Part shown: in pieces, positions 53,084 to 64,000 of the stretch
Numbering within the stretch: the stretch's first letter is position 1
Layout: each line of letters starts with the position of its first letter
DNA from: Campanula takesimana
Taxonomy: Eukaryota; Streptophyta; Magnoliopsida; Asterales; Campanulaceae
NCBI GenBank assembly: GCA_026119855.1
Contig: JAOWBW010000284.1
Location: forward strand, 744,001 to 808,000
Length of the DNA stretch: 64,000 nt
Direction: 5' to 3'
Notes under the pieces: model-generated
Database searches by the model: none
The model's input: only the letters and a program-made list of their open reading frames with translations
Told to the model about the DNA's origin: nothing
Made by a program: the position numbers and the translations under genes

Positions 53084-56000
53084 ATGGGCTCTAAAGGAAA
53101 GCTATTGTTTGATCTTAATGAAACCCCTACTGAGGAGGATGAGGAGAATCATGGTTTCTTCTGCTCCCAGCCCCAAAGGGCGGTTCCTTCTTCCAGCGCC
53201 CACACTTCTGACTTATTTACTACATCCACTAGTTCCCAAAGAATAGTAAATAATCATGCTTTCTCTCACGCATCTTCTGTTTCGGGCTTTCAGCCTTTCA
53301 TTCGGCCAAAAGACGTCCAGGGATTTGAAGTTTTTATTGAACAGAAGAAGGTAGAAGATATGAACTCTATGGCCATCTCTTCTCAGCCAAGCAATGGTGA
53401 CAACAGGGGTTCGGTGTCACAACTTAATATGGGGTCAACAGATCCTCAATTTGTTGAAAAAGAAGAAGGTGAATGGTCTGATGCAGAGGGCTCGACTGAT
53501 GCCAATACTAGCAATAAATTACATGAACAGTCCTATTCTAAAGATTCACAGGACAAAGGTGTAACCGATTTCATGGCTCAAAATAACTCTGATAAGACTG
53601 GGACGGTAAGTAATTCATGGGGCGTGGAGGCAGCTAAGGGTGCAAACAACAACAATATTTCTTCTGTAGGACTAGATGTAGATGATGGGAAAAGCGGTAG
53701 CAGTCGAAATTCAGAAGGAAGCTACAAACGTGATGTTTCTATGGATGGTCAGGAAGAATCTGGGTCTGTTCCTAAACTGAAAGACGTTAAAGGAGTTGAA
53801 GCAATCCATGCTCTAAAGTGTGCAAATAATCCTGGAAAGCGGCCTAAGTTTGACCAGAAGAAAGAAGCTATGCTAGGAAAGAAGCGGAGTCGGCAAACAA
53901 TGTTTCTTAAATTGGAAGATGTTAAACAAGCTGGACCAATTAAAACTTCAACTCCCAGAAGGCAGAACTTTCCAGCACCTGTTACTACTCGTATTGTGAA
54001 AGAGACCCCATGGCCTCCGCAAGCATCGACCGAACGCCAAGGAGAAAATCTGTCTCAGTCTGCAATGAAAGATGCAAAACAGGTTGATTTATCATCTGAT
54101 GAAGGAAACAATTATGTGGAGTCTACTGATCCTAAATCTGAATGTAATGGTGACATGAATTCAGGACTTCTAGCTCGTCCTAGGAGGCTGAATAGTGCAA
54201 CAGATGTTACTTCAGAAGCTCAAGCGCCAGTCTCTAGGCAGAGTTCATGGAAGCAGCCGACAGATTCAGGCCTGAAGAATACACTGGCCCCTGGTAGAAA
54301 ACCTGGTTTAGTTGGTCAAGGTTCTAATGATGTCAAACAGGGAGTTAAAAAGCTTCCTTCAAAGAAGCCACCTGCTGTCACCAACCAATACCAAGATACG
54401 TCGGTGGAACGCTTACTGCGAGAGGTGACGAATGATAAGTTTTGGCATCATCCAGGTATAAATTGAAGTGTTAATATGTTATATATATATATATATATAT
54501 ATATATACTCCCTCCGTCCCGGCACAAGTGGCACCAACTTTTGGGACACGGGGATTAAGAAAAGGTAGTATATGTGTGGTAGAAAATGAAGAGAGAGAAT
54601 GAGGGGTAAATAGTAGTGTTGGTTGAATAAAATGAGTGGTGGAAAATGAAGAGAGAGAATGAGCGGGGTTAAATGGTGGGGTTGGTTGAATATAAATATA
54701 TTAAAACATTTCCATTTTGGGCAGTGTCACTTGTGCTGGGACGGAGGGAGTATATATTATCATAGTGCTTGCGATATGGATGTTTCTATGACCTCAAGTA
54801 TGATCAACTTTACCATTTGAATATTGCTATCATGATATAGTTGCCTATGTCCTTTTTCTTGCTGATTACTTTCAGTGGTTGTGATCTTCTGATGGTGTAA
54901 CAAAATGGTCAGCTGAAGTCCTTTAGCTGGCTTACTTTGCTGGAAACTGTTTCCATTTAAGCCTGTGAACTTGTGAAACATCAAAGAATATACAACCAGA
55001 ACGAGTTTTTTTAGAAAGTTTTGATGTTTAATCATTTCAGGATCAGGCGGTTTGTTTTAGTTTGTTTTAGCTTCTCCCTTTCTTGCTATTTTAGAACATT
55101 ATTGCTTCTCCTTGTCCTGTTTTAGTAATACGAGACCTCAGGCTCAACTGTCTGACCAGTATATACATTTTCAATGTGGTGACTTATACATGCGGGTTTT
55201 TGTTGGACTGAGTTAGTCTTGATAGTGTTTGTTGATGGTTGTAGTCATAGTCATGGACTTGGTGCCACCACGTAGCCTGAATCATGGCGGAAAAGTTAGT
55301 CTTGATGAACGTTTGCAATGTGTTGTTAGATACTTATGGTTGAAAGGCCGTTGGAAGGAATGACCTTATGAATATCTGATGAGAAGACCTATAAAAAATA
55401 AAAACTAAATCCAAAGTGTCTACCTGTGGTTTGCATGATATTCATCTGTTTGCTGTTTGAAACTAATGTTCCTAATTGTTTTCTTACTGGTTAATTATAA
55501 TGTATAATAATGCTGGTGTTGCTTTTTATTTAGAGCTCTTAGTTTTAGCGAGCATGACAAAAAACATTTTTCTGCATCTCTATTGTATCTAATGCGATTA
55601 TAGTAGGTACCATGCGGCTGCTGATTTACATGCTCATGATTTTAAACTGTGTCCTTTCTTTTCCCGAATCCTTTTTGTTTGCCCAAGACGTGGAATATGG
55701 GTTTGTAGTAAAGGTATCTGTAATTGTGGTCAAATAAGTGGTAAATGTTATATTGCTCAGGCCCATGCATAACAGAGGGGATCCCTGCAGCTTCATATGG
55801 TGGGAATCTAACTCTCAGGAGAGTCTGTTGGATGGATGAAAAATCCTCGAATTTATAGTGTTTATGTAGCCATTGCCCCTCAGGGATCTTATACCTGATT
55901 GGTTCGATCATTTGATGTTGTTTTAACTTATAACCAAAGTAATGAGACTTTTGTATATTAAGCTGAAGATTCATGATATATTAGAGTAGTTTCTGTTTAG

Positions 56001-59000
56001 ATTTTCATTTTGTAAAATGTTTAAGCTTTACATCATGAACTACATCTGACTATTTAATTTGCTATTCAATTGCATCTCTCCTTGAGCATTCAAGCTGTTA
56101 TAACTTATAATTATCTTAATTTTGAGGGTTTTGCATTGTTTCTTTGACTGGTTCAGATCTTCTGAGTTCATTATCAGCATCTGAATCCTGATCATTCTCT
56201 TGGTCCTTCCTTTACCCTATCTAATTATTGCAATGTTTGCACATTCAGAGGAAGCGGAGCTTCAGTGTGTCCCTGGGCGCTTTGAATCAGTGGAGGAGTA
56301 TGTCAGAGTGTTTGAGCCCTTACTCTTTGAGGAATGCCGCGCACAGCTATACAGTACCTGGGAGGAGTTAACTGAAACAGTTTCTAGAGACCTGCATATT
56401 ATGGTCCGCATAAAAAGTGTTGAGAGACGAGAAAGAGGTATGACTCATATCCACATGTCCTAAATTTTGTGCAGTGACTGATGCCATGTTGAAAAGTTTT
56501 ACAAGTTTTTATGCAAATTTCGATTCCACTAATACGGCTAGTAACGGTAATTCGTTTAAAGATTACTAAGATTGTAGGACTGAATTTCTGAACATGGAGG
56601 TAGTGTTATTTAGTGTAATCATCCATAGCAGCTCATCGGCAGGACAGTTATTAGATTTTGGAGGACCATTACATGCTTTAAACTTTGAAGGTAAGAGCTT
56701 GAACTGGAAAAAAAAGGAAAGAAGGTTTGAATTAAGCATGGGTCGCAATCTGCTGATCATGCCAGATTATGTTTTCGAGTCTTCACTTGGCTGACCACCA
56801 TTATAGTCTATTTCATTATCAGGCGTTGTATCTTTCTGTTACATGTTACCGGGTACTGATGTTTTATTTCTTGTCTAATGCTTGTTAGTGGTAGCTAATC
56901 TAGTTTACCCCCCCTGCATCTTTTAAGATCTTGTGTTTAGATTTAAGTGTTTTAGGAGATAACCATCTACTGCTTGTAGTTTACTGAGTAACTACATTCT
57001 TGGTCTGGAAAAAGAGTGTAAGCTTTTCTTCTTGTGGACCTTTGGCCTATTGCCCATAGTACCCGTCTTTACTTTTGAGATAGAAATTGTAACGCGTCCC
57101 ATTGATTTGACACCACTTGAGGATACTTGTATTAAGAAGTTGGACATAAGGCCAAATATTCTTAAATATCTTTTAAAGGTGATCTTGGAACATTGCGGCA
57201 GTTTAAGCTTGATTTCTAGTTAGGGTTCCATGAATGGAACATGGTGAAGAATGAAAGGTGATTTTTTATTGTATCTCTTGTAGTTAGTATTGGTTAACTG
57301 ACCATATTGGAGATGCTTTCCTGCTCGTTTATTAGCTTCTGTTGGAAGGCTTATGGTATTTGTCAACAGGTTGGTATGACATGATATTATTACCTGCAAA
57401 TGAGTGTAAATGGACATTCAAGGAGGGGGAAGTTGCTGTCCTCTCAACCCCAAGGCCTGGAACAGGCTCGTTGTGTAAGTCTTATGCATTTAGTGTGTCT
57501 CAGCATTGGTGTAAAATCACTATCTTCAAATTAATTTTTTGTCGAAATATGTAATGAAGCAGTCAGATCCAAGAGGAGCAACAGTTCAGCGATTGAGGAT
57601 GAGGCTGAGGTGAATGGACGTGTGGCTGGTACTGTGAGGAGGCATATACCAATAGATACTCGTGACCCCCCTGGGGCAATCCTGCATTTTTATGTCGGAG
57701 ACTCGTATGATCCTAATAGGTTACTATTAATATGCCTTTTCCCCCTGGTATTTGATTGGTATCTTTTTTCAGTATGTTTGCTTATTAAGGTACTATTTTC
57801 TGCTGAAATAATTCCAGTAAAGTCGATGATGATCATATTCTGAAGAAACTACAGCCCAAGGGAATCTGGTTTCTGACCGTGCTCGGATCTCTTGCTACCA
57901 TCCAAAGGGAATATGTTGCATTGCATGCATTTCGTAGACTGAATTCACAGGTAAGGTCTGGAACTTGGGTAGTTCTCTGGAAATCTTATTGAAGTTATTA
58001 TTATGTTTCTTGACCACTAATTCTTGGGTATTCCTTTTGGCAGATGCAAACTGCAATCCTTCAGCCAAGTGCTGAGCAGTTCCCGAAATACGAGGAGCAG
58101 GCACCTGCCATGCCCGATTGTTTCACACCAAACTTTGTTGATTATTTGCACAGAACCTTCAATGGGCCCCAGCTAGGTGCAATTCAGTGGGCTGCAATGC
58201 ATACTGCAGCTGGCACAACAACTGGGGCAGCGAAAAGGCAAGATCCATGGCCCTTCACACTAGTCCAAGGGCCTCCAGGAACAGGCAAGACGCATACAGT
58301 CTGGGGTATGTTGAATGTTATTCATCTAGTCCAATATCAGCACTACTACACTGCATTGCTGAAGAAACTTGCCCCGGAAAGCTATAAGCAACCAAATGAA
58401 AGCAATTCTGATAGCGTTGTAACTGGGTCCATAGATGAAGTGCTCCTGAACATGGATCAGAATTTGTTCCGAACACTTCCTAAGCTTTGTCCTAAACCTA
58501 GAATGCTCGTCTGCGCTCCTTCAAATGCAGCAACTGACGAGCTGCTCACTCGTGTTCTAGATCGTGGTTTCATTGATGGTGAGATGAAAGTTTATCGTCC
58601 TGATGTGGCTCGAGTGGGGGTTGATTCGCAAACACGTGCTGCTCAAGCAGTGTCTGTCGAGCGTAGGACCGAACAGCTTTTGGTAAAGAGTCGTGATGAA
58701 GTTTATGGCTGGATGCACCAGTTAAGGGGTCGTGAAGTTCAGTTGTCTCAGCAAATGGCTTCTCTCCAAAGAGAACTCAGTGTTGCAGCATTTACAGGTC
58801 GTTCTCAAGGATCTGTTGGGGTTGACCCTGATGTTCTCATGGCCCGGGACCAGAATCGGGATGCATTGTTGCAAAATCTTGCAGCAGTTGTAGAAAACAG
58901 AGATAAGGTTCTAGTAGAGATGTCCCGCCTTCTCATTTTAGAGAGCAGGTTCCGTCCCGGTGGTAACTTCAATTTAGAAGAAGCTCGGGCTAGTCTTGAG

Positions 59001-60698
59001 GCAAGTTTCGCGAATGAGGCGGAGGTTGTTTTTACTACTGTCTCGAGCAGTGGTCGAAAGTTGTTCTCACGACTTACTCATGGTTTTGATATGGTTGTGA
59101 TTGATGAAGCAGCCCAAGCGAGTGAGGTAGGGATTCTCCCTCCCCTTGCCCTTGGTGCTGCACGTTGTGTTCTTGTTGGGGACCCACAACAACTTCCTGC
59201 AACAGTTATTAGCAAGGCAGCGGGGACTTTACTTTACAGTAGAAGCCTGTTTGAAAGGTTTCAACAAGCTGGGTGTCCAACTATGCTGTTATCCGTTCAA
59301 TATCGGATGCATCCTCAAATAAGAGATTTTCCTTCTAGATACTTCTACCAAGGACGCCTTACTGACAGTGAAAGTGTTGTAAATTTGCCTGAAGAGGCAT
59401 ACTACAAAGACCCTTTGATGAGGCCTTACATTTTCTATGATATTACACATGGGCGGGAGTCCCACAGAGGTGGGTCTGTTTCTTACCAAAATATACACGA
59501 AGCACAGTTTTGCCTTCGTTTATACGAGCATCTTCAGAAAACTGTTAAAACGCTGGGTATTGGAAAAGTCTCTGTTGGCATAATCACTCCGTACAAGCTA
59601 CAACTGAAATGCCTTCAACGGGAGTTTGAGGAAGTTTTGAGTTCAGAAGAAGGGAAAGATATATATATCAATACGGTAGATGCTTTCCAAGGTCAAGAAC
59701 GTGATGTCATTATAATGTCCTGTGTCCGTGCATCAAATCATGGTGTGGGGTTTGTTGCAGATATCCGTCGAATGAATGTTGCTCTGACTCGTGCTAGAAG
59801 AGCTCTTTGGGTATGTCTTTCATTTCTTCTAGCTGCATTCATTGTGACTGTGAAGAAAGATAATTAACTGTAGAGGGTAAAATCTTACTTGGTCTAATTT
59901 CCATCTGAAGTTTGTTAATCTATATAAGACTCAAACATCAACGGATTTATCATTAAACATTTTGAGGCTAATAATATGCATCTGTATCTGAATGATTAAC
60001 ATGGCCTGTTTATGAAGAAGTGATAAAAATGTTACCCACTACGTTCCTAAATGAATATGCATATTTGCAAAAGTTCTGTCTCTACATGAATGTCTAGTTT
60101 TTGGTCAAGTTACTTGATTCTCCTTTCCTATCATCATGTTCTAGTTTACTTTTATACTCGTAATGCTATATGGTGAGATCATTAAGGGTATTAATGTATA
60201 CTAAATGCTACTAAAATTGTTTAGATGTCAACTTTATCTCTTTGGTGTTTAACTTCAATGTCTCAACAGGTGATGGGGAATGCCAGTACTCTTATCCAGT
60301 CTGACGATTGGGCTGCATTAATTGCTGATTCAAAGGCGAGGAACTGTTACATGGACATGGATTCCCTCCCCAAAGACTTTTTGGTAACTAAAGCACCACC
60401 ACCATATGCTCCATTGCCAGGAAGGTTCTCGAATTCAAGGGGTTCAAGACCAGGAATGAGATATAGATCATATGACATGCAACACATGGAATCTAGGTCA
60501 GGAATACCCTCAGAAGATGATGATAAAACGAATCAACTGGTCACCAGCAGGAACGGGCATTATCGTCACTTGAGGCCTCCCATGGAGAACTCGCTGGATG
60601 ATTTTGATCAGTCAGGTGACAAATCACGAGATGCTTGGCAATATGGCATTCAGAGAAAGCAAAGTTCGGGTGCAATTGCAGCAAAGAGAGACTTATAG
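53084..60698 (+). CDS. Sen1/Upf1-like superfamily 1 helicase (7 coding exons, 1,383 residues)
   Basis: Exons 53084-54455, 56249-56437, 57370-57474, 57563-57719, 57818-57950, 58044-59810 and 60270-60698 join in phase (4,152 nt) with GT-AG introns; the 57474/57563 junction is least certain. Helicase motifs: Walker A GPPGTGKT (about 728), IDEAAQ (about 1004), GDPQQLP, QYRMHP, VDAFQGQERD and RMNVALTRARR (about 1230). This is the Upf1/Sen1/senataxin group, which unwinds RNA-DNA or RNA substrates. The N-terminal 450 residues are low complexity and begin MGSKGKLLFDLNETP, with a DLNxxP EAR-type motif. The start and architecture resemble Arabidopsis At4g30100/At2g19120. It is probably nuclear. No lesion seen. 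Confidence 0.92.
54477..54507. repeat. (AT)n microsatellite in coding intron 1
   Basis: About 14 AT units directly before the MITE, which uses TA as its target. Confidence 0.9.
54508..54750. mobile_element. Stowaway-like MITE in coding intron 1 (243 bp)
   Basis: CTCCCTCCGTCCCGGCACAA at the left faces TTGTGCTGGGACGGAGGGAG at the right, flanked by TA. The interior holds two copies of GTGGTAGAAAATGAAGAGAG-type sequence about 70 bp apart. Confidence 0.93.
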
Positions 60699-62136
60699 CA
60701 GTTGATGAATTCCCCACAAGTACTCTTTTTGACACAGTTGGAGCTTCAAAGCAATATCTGAAACTTCTATGCTTGCTCTAAGCTGGGCATTTTAACCGCC
60801 CATGTTAATTCCTTGGCCAGACATCAAACATACTCGGAGCACGTGCATGGACTGGAATTATGCATGGAGGTGAAGAACTCGAGGAGACGGTAATAATGGT
60901 CTCATCTAGAGTTGAATGGAACTCCGAAAATGGAGTCGTCGACATTTAATTGACAATTGCACATTCAACTGTGGGCCAAGATATGTCTTTCACCAAGCTC
61001 AATCCGGAAATTCGTTGAACTTATTTGTCTCGGTTGTCTTTAACTGCTACTGTGCATATTAGGAGTCCCAATTCAGTCATCTTGAGTTATTTCACAAGTT
61101 TGACTGGAGCCAGATCAGACTGACTCATGCAAGTAGCTGGTTGGTCATGTGGAAGATTGCCATGATTTGTCACTGTCACACAACACATTCTGGGTGAATT
61201 TGTGCAGAAGCTGTCTTTGGCTTTAACGAATTTGTTCTGGTTTGTTAGGAGGTGTAGCATTCTCTCTGGTTGGGCGTGCAAGATAATACCCTTATTCCTC
61301 GCTAAGCAGCAAGGTAAGATGTCTTTTCCAGTTTTCACATGTGGTCCATGATTTGATATACTAGCTGAGGATTCCATGTTTTGACTGAATATTCCTCCAA
61401 CCTCGGGACTTGGGTTCTGACTCGGGGGTTAATGAACAACTTCCTTGTAAAAGAAAAAGGAAATGACGTGATATACAATCTTGACTAGTGCAAACCCCTC
61501 AACTGTTTATCTGATAGATATGCTAGGTAGAAAAATGGAAACATGCAGTGTTACTGGTTTTACTTAGCTAGAGCATTCCGTCCCAAAATGATTGTATATA
61601 ATTTCTTCAAGTTTTCCACAACATGTGTGCACGTATGTATTATATTATTCAATTTTGTTCTTAATCAATTCAATATACGTGCATTTGGTTTCCGAATTGG
61701 CTTCAGATTTAGTTCTAAACCGCGTTGACGGACGCTTTTTTTCTTCTTCTCATCTTCCAAAGTTGTTTGTACTTTGGACTGGGAGACTAATTTCTCTTTG
61801 GGCCGTAAGCAATGATGTTCGGTTGAACCCTGAAAAGTTTAGACTTTGCATGATTCCTAATTATTCATGCTAATGTGTACTAATTTGCTTTAAGAGGATT
61901 TAATTAAATTTGTATTAGTGTTAGTATTTTGATGTAAAGGAATATTTGCCATTAGTTGATGGTTGGTAATTTAATGGAAAGTGTAGGCATAAATAAATCT
62001 TCATATTGTCACAATTAGCATGTGTGAACCTTTCAAAAGAAATAAAAACCTAGCATGTGTAAATTTCAACAATAAATTGGTCCCCTTCAGTCATTTCATG
62101 TATGTAAAGAAGTAGGGATGTAGTCACTATCTTATA
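60699..62136. other. Helicase 3'UTR and intergenic region
   Basis: The first few hundred bases are probably 3'UTR; no clear polyadenylation site could be assigned. No other gene was recognised. Confidence 0.5.
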
Positions 62137-62394
62137 CTCCCTCTGTCCCTAAATGAGTGTCCATTTTCAAGAAATCTTTGTCCCTAAGTGAGTGTCTTTT
62201 TTTAACATAACTTTCTCCCTAAACTTTTTTTTTCGAAATTTTTTTCACCGGTTTCTTTATACGTGCAAAACTAAATGTTTGGAAAGGAGATTACAAGATT
62301 ATATATGAATCGTTGTTACCAAATTGTTCAAAAAGTTGAGATTTTCAGTGTCCCTTAAAATGAAATTTGGACACTCATTTAGGGACAGAGGGAG
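62137..62394. mobile_element. Stowaway-like MITE (258 bp)
   Basis: CTCCCTCTGTCCCTAAATGA faces TCATTTAGGGACAGAGGGAG with TA on both sides. It contains a second internal copy of GTCCCTAAGTGAGTGTC near 62180. Confidence 0.93.
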
Positions 62395-63212
62395 TAATAT
62401 ATAAAAACAGAAGTGCATAAAACACTTTCATTTTCCCGCCCAAATTTTAGCCCTTTCAAATTACCAAACTGCCCTTAATCTGAACTTTCTAAAAAGCTTT
62501 TTTGAAGAAGGAGCATTTAATAATCCATTGATCACAATTAAGAAGGCAGCTGTCTTTGGCTTTTTTAATGCGTCATTTATTGAGGTATGCTGCTCTATTT
62601 TCCAAAATCAGTTTGAACGGCTCCCTAATTAATATACTCTGTAAATCTGACCACTTTATTGTTAGATTTAATTAGCCACCTAATTATACATTCATCCAAT
62701 TGAAACTAAACTCGAAAATAATAAAAATACCATAACATACATCAGATTTGAGTAAAAACCAAATAAAAATAAAAAACAATTCAAAAGATAACTGGAATAC
62801 GAAGGGTTGTCGTCCCTTTGTATAAAAGAGTTCACATCAGTCTTCAAAAGTTGCATTACAATGATAATTTCCATCTCTTTTCAGTATTCTCAGGAAAGGA
62901 AGATCGAATTAGTCATTGGTTAGAAATGCACAGAACTGGCCCAGTCCATGAAACAACACCTTCAAGTTGCCTGCCAATGTAAGTTTATTCTCATAGAGAG
63001 AGGTAAGAAAACATGTTGATTTTTTTCCTATAAAATTGTGTTCTCAAATTATTTTTAGACTTCTTTCTACAAGCAACGGTACGCACCCTCCTTATTCAGT
63101 TAACTACTTTTCTAGAAATTTAAACTATTCACTGAGAGTTCAGTTTTGATACGTACGTACTACCCCAAACTTTTGTCATGCTCAAAACTGAAAGCTATTA
63201 TAATGATATATA
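62395..63212. other. AT-rich intergenic stretch
   Basis: No gene, RNA or further element recognised. Confidence 0.55.
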
Positions 63213-63328
63213 CTCCTTCCGTCCCAAAATGATCTTCACTTTTGACTATTCAAACATTTTAAGGATATGAACACTAGCTTTGCTAGCCATATTTTGTTTA
63301 TGAGAAGATCATTTTGGGTCGGAGGGAG
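63213..63328. mobile_element. Short Stowaway-like MITE (116 bp)
   Basis: CTCCTTCCGTCCCAAAATGA faces TCATTTTGGGTCGGAGGGAG with TA flanks. The ends match those of the MITE at 4904-5154, but the interior is much shorter and different. Confidence 0.9.
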
Positions 63329-63590
63329 TAGTTTTTTTTTTTTTTTTATTTAATTATTTGTAGATGTTATAGGTAGTGTTGTGTGGAAGGGAACGATATA
63401 AATGGACCCACCCACTAAGTCTACCTTACTTAGATAATTTTATAAATAAAAATTTAAAGGTATTATTCGGATTCTTTATTTTGGTAAATAGATGTTTTAA
63501 ATAATGATATTGAGAACTTCACACGGTTAGACAGGTTTTTCTTTGTGATTTTTTTTTTTCAAAAATATGTGTTTAAAAAATAAAATATTA
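63329..63590. other. AT-rich stretch
   Basis: No feature recognised; poly-T runs at 63334-63349 and 63548-63559. Confidence 0.5.
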
Positions 63591-64000
63591 TGAACCTGTA
63601 CTGAAAATAGAAAACAGTCCCAAGTAGAACCTGAAGAATTTCTTTATCTTGCAAACTACTACTTCTTCTTGTACTCTGTCCATGAACAATAAGAAATACC
63701 GTTAATTTCATCAATAAACATGATGAGTTGTGGTAGCTACAGTTAGTACTCACAAAATTGCACAGAAGGAACAGAAAAGGAATAATGACTACGAAATAAG
63801 ATTTGAAAAAAAAAAAAAAAAGTATTGTGAGTTACCTCTATATCAGAGGGACCTAAGATCTGATTTACTACAATTTTGGTAAAATGAGCTTCGTGTGTCA
63901 ATGAATAGTTGCTCAAACACCTACGTTCTCCATTGTATTCCTTTGTTGCAAGTCTGAGGGCCTCATCTGATGAAATTTCTGTGGATTGGGAAGCAGGTAT
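63591..64000 (-). CDS. Probable last visible exons of an unidentified minus-strand gene (partial)
   Basis: From the window edge to 63836 the minus strand is open for 55 codons (ending NQILGPSDIE) and stops at a good donor, GAG/GTAACT. A second exon probably begins at 63675 after TGGACAG and reads STRRSSSLQDKEILQVLLG, with a possible donor near 63597 (TACAG/GTTCAT). The phase agrees across the intron. I do not recognise the protein. The sequence is hydrophilic with no clear domain, and exon limits are tentative. Confidence 0.45.

Noticed and set aside
54760..55974. Minus-strand ORFs in the helicase intron
   Set aside because: No family features or splice context; lie inside an intron of a well-supported plus-strand gene.
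1..64000. tRNA or rRNA genes
   Set aside because: No cloverleaf or ribosomal sequence recognised; tRNA-like words occur only as retrotransposon primer sites.

Overview
This is nuclear DNA of a flowering plant, almost certainly a eudicot. It is mostly nested transposable elements, with one well-preserved host gene and the edge of a second. The evidence is plant-type LTR retrotransposons (Ty1/copia and Ty3/gypsy Tat lineage with a second RNase H), MuDR-family MULEs with 9-11 bp target duplications, many Stowaway-like MITEs with CTCCCTCCGT-type ends, GT-AG introns, and a Sen1/Upf1-like helicase whose N-terminus is plant specific. The species cannot be named from the sequence.

Layout. 1-4573: Ty1/copia element on the minus strand, with its 5' LTR, a gag carrying one nonsense codon and an open pol that leaves the window. 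4904-5404: MITEs. 5407-30407: a small non-autonomous copia-like LTR family in a chain LTR-internal-LTR-internal-LTR. Its first LTR was split at GCTAC by a Tat element (5586-28465, plus strand). That element was in turn split at CATGT by a second Tat element (10572-23633, minus strand). Both Tat elements carry an extra gene antisense to gag-pol, between the integrase and the 3' LTR. In the inner one it is a plant-mobile-domain-like ORF. In the outer one it is a spliced four-exon coiled-coil gene that resolves cleanly into one phase. 30765-34134: MULE end fragments, a probable solo LTR and a copia remnant. 34857-40327: MITEs and three non-autonomous MULEs, one nested in another.

40543-49386 is the most interesting unit: an 8.8 kb MULE inserted in a hAT-like MITE. 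It encodes a MuDR transposase (one nonsense codon), a spliced plant-mobile-domain gene (one nonsense codon and one frameshift), and a complete three-exon gene resembling HROB, the OB-fold protein that works with the MCM8-MCM9 helicase in homologous recombination. The HROB-like gene is the only one of the three without a visible lesion. Hairpin repeats in the MULE ends share a core with a triple hairpin upstream of the HROB-like gene, and the two versions have different but still self-complementary stems.

50159-51019 is a MITE interrupted by a hAT-like element. 51634-60698 is the host gene: TATA box, 5'UTR intron, and seven coding exons giving 1,383 residues of a Sen1/Upf1-like superfamily 1 helicase. 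The region to 64000 holds intergenic DNA, two MITEs and probable exons of an unidentified minus-strand gene running off the end.

All calls rest on reading and translating the sequence by eye. Family names come from motif recognition, not a database search.
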